From assembly GCA_027490225.1 (NCBI GenBank), contig JAIXYK010000030.1, forward strand, positions 1-33,417: a stretch of 33,417 bases of DNA, read 5' to 3'. Below, one piece after another: positions 9,032 through 16,579 of this stretch; the first letter of the stretch is position 1, and each line of letters starts with the position of its first letter. The position numbers were made by a program, and so were the translations under genes. The notes below the pieces were generated by a model that saw only the letters and a program-made list of their open reading frames with translations, searched no databases and was not told where the DNA came from. The DNA comes from Bacteroidota bacterium (GTDB lineage: Bacteria; Bacteroidota; Bacteroidia; M30B66).

Positions 9032-9315
9032 TACAACATGCTACAATAGCCCAAATAATTGAATATTATCCTATAGAAATTAATTCATTGTACCGTTTAA
9101 ATGAATCAGGAATAATAAAAATACTTACTATAGAGGAGATAGAATATATCCATCACGAAGAACTCCCTGAATTAGAAAGAATTATAAGGATTCAACAAGA
9201 ATTAAATATTAATTTTGAGGCAATGGATATTGTATTAAATTTAATAGAGAAAATAAAAGAGTTGCAATTAGAAAATAATATATTAAAAATCCGATTACAA
9301 AATTCTGAATACTAA
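9028..9315 (+). CDS. cbpM: CbpM-like chaperone modulator
   Basis: 95 residues, MerR-like helical N-terminus (IEYYPIEINSLYRLNESGII), then a C-terminal coiled-coil-like helix (IEKIKELQLENNILKIRL). This size and layout match CbpM, which binds the J domain of CbpA and blocks its work with DnaK. The ATG lies inside the end of the cbpA reading frame (ATGA overlap), so translation is coupled, as in proteobacterial cbpAM. The sequence is divergent and the call rests largely on the pairing with cbpA. Confidence 0.85.
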   Translation: MIQHATIAQIIEYYPIEINSLYRLNESGIIKILTIEEIEYIHHEELPELERIIRIQQELNINFEAMDIVLNLIEKIKELQLENNILKIRLQNSEY

Positions 9316-9384
9316 ATATTTTAATTGTAGTCATATTTGAATTTATTTTTACATATTTGATTCATCAACTAAAAACTACACGCT

Positions 9385-9867
9385 ATGAAGAAATATCAAA
9401 TTGAACTAAAATGGGCACTCGTTTTTGTAGGAATGACGCTAATTTGGATGATTGGAGAAAAGCTACTTGGGTATCACAGCGAAAAAATTGCTCAACATGA
9501 AGTTACTACAAACTTTATAGCAATACCAGCTATTGCTGTTTATGTTTTTGCATTACTCGATAAGAAAAAGAATTTCTATAACGGCCACATGAACTATCTG
9601 CAAGGCTTCATTTCAGGAATTATTATTTCAGTAATTGTAGCTGCAATAAGTCCTTTAACACAATACTTAACCTCTGTTGTTATTTCTCCTGAATATTTCC
9701 CTAACATAATAAAATACGCAGTAGATAACGGTAAAGCAACACAGGCTGAAGCCATCAGTTATTTCAATCTCAAAAGTTATATTACTTACGGAGTTATTGG
9801 AGCCTTAGGAATGGGGGCAGTAACATCAGCAATTGTTGCAATTTTCGTAAAATCGAAAAATAAATAA
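9385..9867 (+). CDS. DUF4199 membrane protein
   Basis: 160 residues with about four hydrophobic segments: about 8-27 (WALVFVGMTLIWMIG), 42-58 (FIAIPAIAVYVFALL), 72-95 (FISGIIISVIVAAI) and 130-155 (GVIGALGMGAVTSAIVAIFV). The MNYLQGFISG stretch after the second segment and the overall spacing fit DUF4199, a family of small inner-membrane proteins found mostly in Bacteroidota, with no assigned function. It starts 69 bases after cbpM, and the next gene starts 5 bases after its stop, so it is probably co-transcribed with the DJ-1/PfpI gene. Confidence 0.8.
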   Translation: MKKYQIELKWALVFVGMTLIWMIGEKLLGYHSEKIAQHEVTTNFIAIPAIAVYVFALLDKKKNFYNGHMNYLQGFISGIIISVIVAAISPLTQYLTSVVISPEYFPNIIKYAVDNGKATQAEAISYFNLKSYITYGVIGALGMGAVTSAIVAIFVKSKNK

Positions 9868-9872
9868 TAACT

Positions 9873-10454
9873 ATGAAAAAAGTGCTTTTACTTTTGGCAG
9901 ATGGATTCGAAATATTTGAAGCCAGCGTATTTATTGATGTTATTGGATGGAATTTATTAGAAGGCGATAAATCTACCCAGCTTTTTACCTGCGCATTAAA
10001 AAAAGAAATAAAAAGTTCATTTAATCAAAGATTTATTGTTGATTTTACAATTGAAGAAGTAAACATTGAAGATTATGTAGCACTCGCCATTCCTGGAGGC
10101 TTTGAAGATTATGGATTTTATATAGATGCCTATCATCCTGATTTTTTAGATGTAATTAGAAAATTCGAAAATCAACAAAAAACAATTGCATCAATTTGCA
10201 CTGGTGCTTTACCTGTAGCAGAAAGTAATATCCTGAAAAATAGAAATGGGACTACTTATAATTTAAATCCAAAGAGACAAAATGCGCTTCGCGATAAATT
10301 GGTAAATGTTTTAAACCAACCAATTGTAGAAGATGGAAATATTATTACATCTTGGAATCCTTCTACAGCAATGGATGTAGCCTTTTTATTATTAGAAAAA
10401 TTGACAAATAAAGAAAATACCAATAATGTTAAACGATTAATGGGATTTAATTAA
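9873..10454 (+). CDS. DJ-1/PfpI-family protein
   Basis: 193 residues of the class I glutamine amidotransferase-like (DJ-1/ThiJ/PfpI) fold. The N-terminus KKVLLLLADGFEIFEASVF carries the conserved acidic residue (Glu16). The nucleophile elbow is ASICTGALPVAES with Cys109, and AIPGGFEDYG is the preceding strand-loop. A late ITSWNPSTAMDVAFLLLEKL is typical of DJ-1-like bacterial members. Family members act as glyoxalase/deglycase-like enzymes, proteases or stress sensors, so no reaction is claimed. The gene lies five bases behind the DUF4199 gene and ends 56 bases from the convergent GNAT gene. Confidence 0.9.
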   Translation: MKKVLLLLADGFEIFEASVFIDVIGWNLLEGDKSTQLFTCALKKEIKSSFNQRFIVDFTIEEVNIEDYVALAIPGGFEDYGFYIDAYHPDFLDVIRKFENQQKTIASICTGALPVAESNILKNRNGTTYNLNPKRQNALRDKLVNVLNQPIVEDGNIITSWNPSTAMDVAFLLLEKLTNKENTNNVKRLMGFN

Positions 10455-10510
10455 ATATTAATTAATTCAAATAATGTCTTTGACGACTTTCTTTATTCCG
10501 GAAATAACAA

Positions 10511-11680
10511 TTATTTCCCTTCAGGAATTGGATACCTTTTAAACGGTGCATTTCTATCAAATAAATACCTGTAAGTAATGTATTTCTTAGCAGATTCTGC
10601 ACCAACCGATTCCCACAATTTGCGCATCGGAGGATTAAAATCGCCCACCCAAGAAAATTCAAGTTCTTTGTATTGTGGCATTTCTTCGAATACTTTTTCT
10701 AAATGGTAAATAAATGCCGATTCAATTCCTAAACCCTGGAAACGAGGCACAACGCCCATTAACACACTTCTTGCCCTTGTTATTTTTCTGGTTTTCACCA
10801 TGTAAAGCAATTTCAATTTATTTATTAAATTTAATTTCCCATTAAATGTTTTAAATATTTGATTAACGTCTGGATACATTAAATAAATAGCAACTGGTTC
10901 CCCCTCAAAATAAGCAATCCAAATAAATTTCTCTTCAAGCACCATTTTCGCTTTTTTAATAAAAGTGCGCACATAATCGGTTTCCATGGGTTCAAAATCC
11001 TCTTTAAAGTCTTTCCATGCCTCATTAAAAACCTTGGTAAAATCAACAGCATATTTATCCATTTCATTGAATTTAAAATGCTCAAAACTGTACCCCGGTT
11101 TTTTCGTTATCCATTCTGCAATTTTCTTAAAACGAGGTGGAATACCACGTTCTAAATAAAAATGAAAGCCTTCTTGGTTGTAATACACTTCAAATCCATA
11201 AGCCTCAAATAGATTCTTATAATAAGGTAAATTATAGGCTACATTGTACGATGGTTGTGTAAAACCATCCACCAAACAACCCCAGAATTTATCCGGTTCG
11301 CCAAAATTTATGGGGCCATTCATGGCTTCCATTTTATTTTCCTGCAGCCATTTTTTTGAAGTATCGAAAAGTAAATTTGCAGTAGGTTGGTCGTTTATAC
11401 AATCAAAAAAACCAACACCACCTGTTGGTTGACCAGATTCATTGGCCTTTTTAAAATCAATAAAAGCAGCAATTCTACCAATTAATTTCCCCTTTTCGTC
11501 CTTTACAATCCAGCGTTTTGCAATTCCATGTTTAAAATACGGATTCACATTCTCATCAAAAATCCCATTCAATTCCTCATCCATTGGACAAACCCAGGCA
11601 GCATCGTTTTTATAAATCTCCCGCGCCACATCCAAAAATACCCGCTTCGTTTGCTCATTATTAACTTCAATAATCTTCAT
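10511..11680 (-). CDS. YghO-like N-acetyltransferase family protein
   Basis: 389 residues. The N-terminal part (1-110) has a divergent GNAT-like pattern (FLDVAREIYKNDAAWVCP, GKLIGRIAAFID). The middle has NGPINFGEPDKFWGCLVDGF at 121-140, characteristic of the large YghO-like family common in Bacteroidota. The C-terminal GNAT domain holds the acetyl-CoA loop GVVPRFQGLGIES, with R-x-x-G-x-G at 313-318. Family members are often left as hypothetical proteins, and the substrate is unknown. The gene is solitary and convergent with the DJ-1/PfpI gene. It starts at the ATG at 11680, and a noncoding repeat region follows immediately upstream. Confidence 0.75.
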   Translation of the reverse strand: MKIIEVNNEQTKRVFLDVAREIYKNDAAWVCPMDEELNGIFDENVNPYFKHGIAKRWIVKDEKGKLIGRIAAFIDFKKANESGQPTGGVGFFDCINDQPTANLLFDTSKKWLQENKMEAMNGPINFGEPDKFWGCLVDGFTQPSYNVAYNLPYYKNLFEAYGFEVYYNQEGFHFYLERGIPPRFKKIAEWITKKPGYSFEHFKFNEMDKYAVDFTKVFNEAWKDFKEDFEPMETDYVRTFIKKAKMVLEEKFIWIAYFEGEPVAIYLMYPDVNQIFKTFNGKLNLINKLKLLYMVKTRKITRARSVLMGVVPRFQGLGIESAFIYHLEKVFEEMPQYKELEFSWVGDFNPPMRKLWESVGAESAKKYITYRYLFDRNAPFKRYPIPEGK

Positions 11681-12392
11681 ATTTCCTATAAAATTTAAAC
11701 ATCGCTCATTGCTTGCTTTTGGGCGTTCCCCTTCGGGTCGCGTCTTCGGCTATAAGTCCTCACCTGCTGCGCCAAATATATATTATTTATTGGTTTGGCG
11801 CTGCAGGTTCCGGGCTTCCGCCTCAACCGCTAACGCGGGCATTCGTCTAATTTGAGAAGTAAGTTCAAATTCAGCATTTGAAGCATTCGTCAAGTAAGTA
11901 TAAAAATTAGCATTCATAAAACATCGTTTTTTGGTATTGCGCTTTAAAATATGTTGGTTTGATACATATTTATGGGGTGTCCCTAACCTCCCTCCGCCGG
12001 TTTCAACCTACCATTTTAACAAACATTATAGATGTAGGCTTTTGAAAAAAGTATTAACAAAATGCATAATTATCTTGGTTAAAAAAGTTGAATTAATAAT
12101 CAAAATCAACTATAAGATTCTGCCATTGTTAACATCTCAAAAGAAATATTTAGAATCGATATTTTAAAACTGATAAATTGTTTCTCTTTGGCAGATGAAT
12201 ATTACTTCAACAATTTATTAGGAATTAACTTAGTTATATATCATTTTATTCGACATCAAAAATATGAAGAGTAAAATTGAGTTGTAAACATCGCTCAGTG
12301 GGTTACAGTTGTTTAATTAGTAACTCAAAGAAATAATAACAATCATGAACAAACCTTAAGTAGGTTTTGTTAAACGTCAAACATCAAAAAAA
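11681..12392. other. 712-base noncoding stretch with repeats
   Basis: No convincing gene. It holds a GC-richer repeat element (11711-11850, listed separately). A 13-base direct repeat, TAAACATCGCTCA, occurs at 11696-11708 and 12285-12297, on either side of most of the stretch. An ORF at 11931-12167 has a low-complexity translation and no recognisable domain. AT-rich sequence just before 12393 is the likely leader of the CIA30 gene. Confidence 0.6.
11711..11850. repeat. GC-rich dispersed palindromic repeat element
   Basis: This segment is much richer in GC than its surroundings and is made of small inverted repeats. The largest has arms at 11763-11776 (CCTGCTGCGCCAAA) and 11794-11807 (TTTGGCGCTGCAGG), 13 of 14 bases pairing. 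Flanking blocks such as CCCCTTCGGG and CCGCTAACGCGGG form further short hairpins. The style matches dispersed intergenic repeats of Bacteroidota. Copy number cannot be tested here. Confidence 0.65.
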
Positions 12393-12950
12393 ATGAAAGC
12401 AATTCTAATTCTATTTTTCGGGTTATCATCGAATATCATTTCAAAAAGTGATATGATATTCAATTTTGGAAGTGGGCAAAATCAGATTAATAATTGGGTT
12501 TTGATTTCTGACAATATCATGGGTGGTGTTTCAAAATCTAATCTAGAATACACAGACAACACAATGATTTTAAAAGGAGATATTTCTTTGAGAAACTTCG
12601 GCGGATTTGCTTCAGTAAAGACTCAATTTGGAAAACATGACATTTCTCAATTCAAAGGAATTAAGATAAAATTCAAATCCACAAATCAGAAGTTCGCATT
12701 CACCCTTGAGGACAGTAACAACTGGACATTACCAAACTACAAAGGATCATTCTATTCAACTAGTTCCAATACTTGGGAAGAGAAGACTATTTTTTTTAAG
12801 GACTTTAAACAATACCAAGTTGGAGAGGCTACTGGAAAAAAGTTAGAAGATTCAAAGCTGAAAAGCATAGTCAGAATGGGTATAATTACAACTGAGAAGA
12901 AGGAAGGTCCTTTCTCAATTGAGATTGATTATATTGAATTTGTGAAATAA
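12393..12950 (+). CDS. CIA30-family exported protein
   Basis: 185 residues. An N-terminal hydrophobic stretch (MKAILILFFGLSSNIISKSD) looks like a signal peptide. The rest matches the CIA30 (complex I intermediate-associated protein 30) beta-sandwich: WVLISDNIMGGVS near 32-44, FGGFASVKTQF near 70-80, FKGIKIKFKS, then a terminal GPFSIEIDYIEF strand. CIA30 helps assemble respiratory complex I in mitochondria. Bacterial members are often exported and their role is unknown, so no respiratory function is claimed. The gene is single, with an AT-rich leader of the Bacteroidota type and a convergent acyl-CoA synthetase downstream. Confidence 0.85.
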   Translation: MKAILILFFGLSSNIISKSDMIFNFGSGQNQINNWVLISDNIMGGVSKSNLEYTDNTMILKGDISLRNFGGFASVKTQFGKHDISQFKGIKIKFKSTNQKFAFTLEDSNNWTLPNYKGSFYSTSSNTWEEKTIFFKDFKQYQVGEATGKKLEDSKLKSIVRMGIITTEKKEGPFSIEIDYIEFVK

Positions 12951-13029
12951 ATAATTAAAGAAGTTATCTCTACTTTAAAAAGTACCCTTATCGAATGAGA
13001 AAGGCCTTTTTTTATTATATTATTAATTC

Positions 13030-14814
13030 CTAATTTAATTCACCACGAAAAATCTCTTCTACCAATTTATAATATTTTTCCATCAGTACTTTCCTTTTTA
13101 ATTTGAGCGTTGGTGAAAGCTCACCAGTAGCTACATTCCATTCATCGGGAACTAATTTAAATCGCTTTATTTTTTCGTCGCTTCCCAATGTTTTATTATA
13201 ATTTATGGCTATTTTATGGTATAGGTCGAGAACTGCTTTTTCTTTGATTAAATCGGCTTTATTTTCTGTTGCAATTTGTTGTGTTTTTGCCCAACTTTTT
13301 AGTGCCTCAAAATTGGGAGAAACCAAGGCACTAGCATACTTCTCGCCTTCGCCAATAACTAAAATTTGGTCTATATAAACAGATTCCTTGTAAATGTTTT
13401 CTATGGCCGCTGGTGCTACATATTTTCCATTTGATAATTTAAAAATCTCTTTTTTGCGGTCGGTAATTCTTAGAAATTTACCTTCTTCTAACACTCCAAT
13501 ATCACCGGTTTTAAAAAATCCATGCACATCGAATGCTTCTTCGGTAGCTTTTTCGTCTTTGTAATAACCCATCATTACGTTTGGTCCTTTACACAAAATT
13601 TCTCCACTTTCATCCAACTTTAATGTTACGTTTTCTATCACAGCACCAACAGTTCCAAGCTTAATCAAAGGTGCTTGATTTCTATTAATTGTAATGATTG
13701 GAGATGTTTCGGTAAGACCATACATATTGATTAACTTAATGCCTGCAGCCCAAAAAACACGCTCCATCTTGGGACTTAATGCCGCTCCACCTACTCCAAT
13801 ATGCAATACTTCATTTCCCATCACTTCGCGCCATTTGCTAAAAATTAACTTATTGGCCAATTTCAATTGTAACTCATAAAAGGCTCCATTTTTCCCGTTT
13901 AGTTGATATTTATAACCTAAATCTAATGCCCAAAAGAACAGCATTTTCTTAACGCCCGTTAAGGAATGTCCTTTGTCCATAATCTTATCGAATACTTTTT
14001 CCAAAATCCTTGGAACAGCGCCAAAACCATGAGGTTTTACAGCTTTTAAATCCGCCGCAACTGAGGCAATGCTCTCTGCATAATAAATACTAACTCCAGA
14101 ATATTGCAATTGATAATTTGCCATGCGTTCGCCAACATGGCAAATGGGTAAAATACTTAAATACCTATGTGCTGGTTTTAGTTGAAATACAGCTGCTGCT
14201 GCCAGTGCATTGCTTACCAAATTTTGATGTGATAATAAAACACCTTTAGAAGTTCCTGTGGTGCCTGAAGTATAAATAAGCGTGGCACAATCTGTAGGTT
14301 TTATTATAGCTTTTATTCCCTGTAATTCATCTTTATAAAAATTGGCATTTTCTTTTCCGAGTTCCACCAAGTTTTTCCAATTTCCAATTCCTTCAATTTC
14401 ATCAAAGCTGCATAAGCTTTTTACTGTTTGCAAGTTTGGTTCAATGGCCTTGGCTATTTTTGCAAGGTGCTTATCAGAAACCACCAACATTTTGGCTTCA
14501 GAATGATTTAATAAATGCGTGTAAGCTGGTCCATCAAGCGTTGCAAATAAAGGAACATGTATTATTCCTAATTGTGCCATGCCCAAATCCATGAAATTCC
14601 ATTCGGGGCGATTGTTGGAGATGGTGGCTATTTTATCTCCTTTTTTTAGCCCCAATTTCATGAATGCATAGCTAATGTTATTGGCAAAATCTATATATTC
14701 TTGTGCGCTATACTTTATCCATTCGCCTTTTTCTTTGCATACTAATGCATCTGTTTTATCGCTAAAATTGGTGGAATATCTTTCTAATAAATCGAATGTT
14801 CTGCTTATTTCCAT
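13030..14814 (-). CDS. Long-chain acyl-CoA synthetase (AMP-forming)
   Basis: 594 residues of the ANL adenylating superfamily, long-chain fatty acyl-CoA ligase branch. Motifs in order are the ATP-binding loop YTSGTTGTSKG at 181-191, then LINMYGLTETSP, then the hinge region with FKTGDIG and ITDRKKEIFKLSNGKYVAP, which is the long-chain form of the motif, and a C-terminal GELSPTLKLKRK. It would activate a free fatty acid to acyl-AMP and then acyl-CoA at the membrane or in the cytosol. The gene is on the same strand as the polyketide synthase but about 1 kb downstream, past repeats and a broken gene, so it is probably a separate unit. It could feed or process a PKS product; that is only inference. 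Confidence 0.93.
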   Translation of the reverse strand: MEISRTFDLLERYSTNFSDKTDALVCKEKGEWIKYSAQEYIDFANNISYAFMKLGLKKGDKIATISNNRPEWNFMDLGMAQLGIIHVPLFATLDGPAYTHLLNHSEAKMLVVSDKHLAKIAKAIEPNLQTVKSLCSFDEIEGIGNWKNLVELGKENANFYKDELQGIKAIIKPTDCATLIYTSGTTGTSKGVLLSHQNLVSNALAAAAVFQLKPAHRYLSILPICHVGERMANYQLQYSGVSIYYAESIASVAADLKAVKPHGFGAVPRILEKVFDKIMDKGHSLTGVKKMLFFWALDLGYKYQLNGKNGAFYELQLKLANKLIFSKWREVMGNEVLHIGVGGAALSPKMERVFWAAGIKLINMYGLTETSPIITINRNQAPLIKLGTVGAVIENVTLKLDESGEILCKGPNVMMGYYKDEKATEEAFDVHGFFKTGDIGVLEEGKFLRITDRKKEIFKLSNGKYVAPAAIENIYKESVYIDQILVIGEGEKYASALVSPNFEALKSWAKTQQIATENKADLIKEKAVLDLYHKIAINYNKTLGSDEKIKRFKLVPDEWNVATGELSPTLKLKRKVLMEKYYKLVEEIFRGELN

Positions 14815-15046
14815 TGTTGATTGAAGGCTATTTTTTTATCTCCTTGATGCTTGAATATTGCATCAAAGTGGTCAGCAATATACTTAAGAATTTGCTATTG
14901 ATGCTACTGAATGGGAGTTTAAGTGTTTTAAACGTTTATATATGTTTAAAAAACGGCTTTGCAAATAGTAAATGTTAGTTTTGATAAAGCAACAATAGCA
15001 AAATGCGGAACTTCAAATAACATTTTAACAAAACCCAAATAAGGCT

Positions 15047-15289
15047 ATGAATAAATTAGAATTGATTCCAGAAATAATAATAGCAAACAAAATATACCTG
15101 ATTAGGAAAAAAAAGGTAATGCTTTCTTTTGATTTAGCAGAGCTTTATGAAGTGGAAACTAAAAGATTGAATGAGCAAGTAAAAAGAAATATTGGAAAGT
15201 TTCCAGAAAGATTTATGTTTCAGTTAACCCAAGATGAATATGTGTTTTAAAGGTCGCAAAATGCGACCTTTAAAATGAAGGTGCCTTAA
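15047..15289 (+). pseudogene. Truncated ORF6N-domain gene
   Basis: The first 67 codons match the start of ORF6N proteins (phage-type KilA-N/ORF6N DNA-binding proteins): [20 protein letters not shown], then [22 protein letters not shown] at 15248-15250 stops the frame just where the family has its conserved L-R-S-Q-N-A-T stretch. Reading on in frame gives RSQNATFKMKVP and a second stop at 15287-15289. The C-terminal half of the family is missing, so the gene looks broken by a nonsense change and then truncated. It could be expressed as a 67-residue fragment, but a decayed mobile-element or phage relic is more likely. Confidence 0.75.
15245..15275. repeat. Perfect 14-bp inverted repeat
   Basis: TTTTAAAGGTCGCA (15245-15258), a 3-base AAA loop and its exact complement TGCGACCTTTAAAA (15262-15275). 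It spans the premature stop of the ORF6N fragment. No T-run follows, so it is not a classic terminator. Confidence 0.85.
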
Positions 15290-15321
15290 TCATTTAATGG
15301 GCAATCATGATATTAAATTGC

Positions 15322-15375
15322 CATGGGTTTTAACCCATGACTAAAGTTTTTTCGAATGATCAAGGGTTTTAACCC
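15322..15375. repeat. REP-like pair of GGGTTTTAACCC palindromes
   Basis: GGGTTTTAACCC occurs twice, at 15325-15336 and 15364-15375. The first is extended to an 8-bp stem, CATGGGTT/AACCCATG, with a two-base loop. Paired palindromes of this kind resemble repetitive extragenic elements of Bacteroidota. No transposase gene is adjacent. Confidence 0.65.
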
Positions 15376-15440
15376 AATAATTAAGGAGAAGGTATAATTT
15401 TACAATATTGTTGCATACGAATTTTAATTTTGTCTTTCTG

Positions 15441-15620
15441 CCTTCGGCACGACTTCCTTTTGTCTTGACACAAAAGGAAGCAAAAAGTCAAGAAGCTCCA
15501 AAGAGCTGTCCTTCGGACCACTCGGCACTTTCCGCCAGAGCCCGCAATGCCAGTGCTTCGGAAAAGCCTTCGTTCAGCTTGCTGGAGCTTCCAACATTTC
15601 GATAACGCTACGGGGCATTT
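15441..15620. repeat. Dispersed repeat with a CTTCCTTTTGT/ACAAAAGGAAG hairpin
   Basis: CTTCCTTTTGT (15453-15463), a 6-base CTTGAC loop and the exact complement ACAAAAGGAAG (15470-15480) are followed by AAAAAGTCAAG and a GC-rich tail with short CTTCGG blocks. I recognise the 'TTTTGTCTTGACACAAAAG' core as a recurrent intergenic repeat of Bacteroidota genomes; this is from memory, not a search. The ORF at 15408-15605 over it is an artefact of the repeat. Confidence 0.65.
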
Positions 15621-15760
15621 TAAGAAGTATGAAAATTATTTTACCCCCAGCGACCTCAAAATATCCACCATTCGAATTTACAAAACATGGAATTTTAATG
15701 TTGTCGAGCATGTTGAAAAGTGAAAAAGCCGATAAAGTTTAATGGAACTAAAATGCCACG

Positions 15761-15826
15761 CCCCTGATAGAAGCGGTAGCCCGCAGCCCCCCTTTTTTGG
15801 GGCGAGGACTACAAGCGAATAGCAGG
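15761..15826. ncRNA. Flavo-1-like structured element
   Basis: The plus strand has CTGATAGAAGCGG at its left, a central CCCC-TTTTTT-GGGG hairpin (15789-15802) and AAGCGAATAGCAGG at its right. The pairing ends (CCTG/CAGG) and the GATAG/AATAG plus AAGCG blocks resemble the Flavo-1 RNA motif / dispersed repeat of Bacteroidota. It overlaps the 3' end of the phosphopantetheinyl transferase gene, supplying its stop codon. Whether it is a transcribed RNA or a DNA repeat is unresolved. Confidence 0.5.
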
Positions 15827-16573
15827 AAAAGGCGCCAAAAAATCTGAAATAACTGCATTTTCCTGACTGTAAAACAAGGTACAAACGAATCCTTCGGCTG
15901 GAAAAACGTTTTTTATTTTCCAATCTACCTGCTCAAAAAATCCTTTGACTTCGAGCAATTTATAATTTCCATTTTCAACTTTAAACTCCAGACTATCTGG
16001 TGTTAAACGCATACCCTCGCCTATTGCTTTTAAATACCCTTCTTTAACGGTCCAAAACTTAAAGAAACGAGCAAGTTTTTCTTCCTCCATTTTGCGAATG
16101 TAGGCTGCTTCATTCTTTGAAAAATTCTTATCGATAAGTTCTTCAATGTCTGGTAATGGCCTAATATGCTCTAAATCAATACCTACTTCACCAGCTCGAG
16201 ATATGGCATAAACAACCCTGTTGCCTGAATTTGAAATGTTGAATGTGAGGGAATAATCATCCTGAGAAAATGGTTTTCCCTTGTTATGCCGGCCAATTTT
16301 TAAATCTATTGGAGGAATGCCTAAATAGGCTGAAAGCAACAATCTCAAGCCTCCTTGGCTAACAATAAAGTTATTTTGTGCATCTTGAAATTTATAGTAG
16401 TTAATTCTACTTTTTTCTAAATCTGTTAATGCTGAATGGCATTTTGCAATGAAGTCATCAGAATCTCTGCTACTTGCTGTCCATAAATGAATTTCACCTT
16501 TGGATAAAATAGGAAAGGGCCGTTTGGAACCATTTGCTCCAAACAACCCTTCGTTTCCTGATAATTCAGACAT
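15809..16573 (-). CDS. Sfp-type 4'-phosphopantetheinyl transferase
   Basis: 254 residues of the Sfp/AcpT family. Motifs are KGKPF (98-102) and FNISNSG (111-117), then GIDLEHI at 131-137 whose Asp133 and Glu135 bind Mg, and FWTVKEGYLKAIGEG with W174 and K177/E178, the W-x-x-K-E-x-x-x-K motif. The enzyme moves phosphopantetheine from CoA onto the Ser of a carrier protein. It begins six bases after the polyketide synthase stop and lies on the same strand, so it is almost certainly made with it to activate the PKS ACP (Ser2488). The last residues (roughly FPAIRL and the TAG stop) fall inside a repeat element. The N-terminus (about 25 residues before EIHLW) is longer than usual and a later start cannot be excluded. 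Confidence 0.95.
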   Translation of the reverse strand: MSELSGNEGLFGANGSKRPFPILSKGEIHLWTASSRDSDDFIAKCHSALTDLEKSRINYYKFQDAQNNFIVSQGGLRLLLSAYLGIPPIDLKIGRHNKGKPFSQDDYSLTFNISNSGNRVVYAISRAGEVGIDLEHIRPLPDIEELIDKNFSKNEAAYIRKMEEEKLARFFKFWTVKEGYLKAIGEGMRLTPDSLEFKVENGNYKLLEVKGFFEQVDWKIKNVFPAEGFVCTLFYSQENAVISDFLAPFPAIRL

Positions 16574-16579
16574 TGTCGG

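Noticed and set aside
11931-12167. ORF of 78 codons on the plus strand
   Set aside because: No recognisable domain, irregular composition and no sign of a leader; lies in a noncoding repeat region.
12964-13015. Terminator between the CIA30 gene and the acyl-CoA synthetase
   Set aside because: AAAGGCCTTT before a T-run is self-complementary but leaves no loop, and no longer stem could be found.
14796-14978. 60-codon ORF upstream of the acyl-CoA synthetase
   Set aside because: Overlaps the start of the synthetase on the other strand, has no domain, and its hydrophobic look comes from AT-rich DNA.
15408-15605. ORF of 65 codons on the plus strand
   Set aside because: It lies wholly within the dispersed palindromic repeat; the low-complexity Ser/Ala/Lys translation is the kind of false ORF such repeats give.
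15678-15923. ORF of 81 codons on the minus strand
   Set aside because: Overlaps the 3' end of the phosphopantetheinyl transferase in another frame and runs through the structured repeat.
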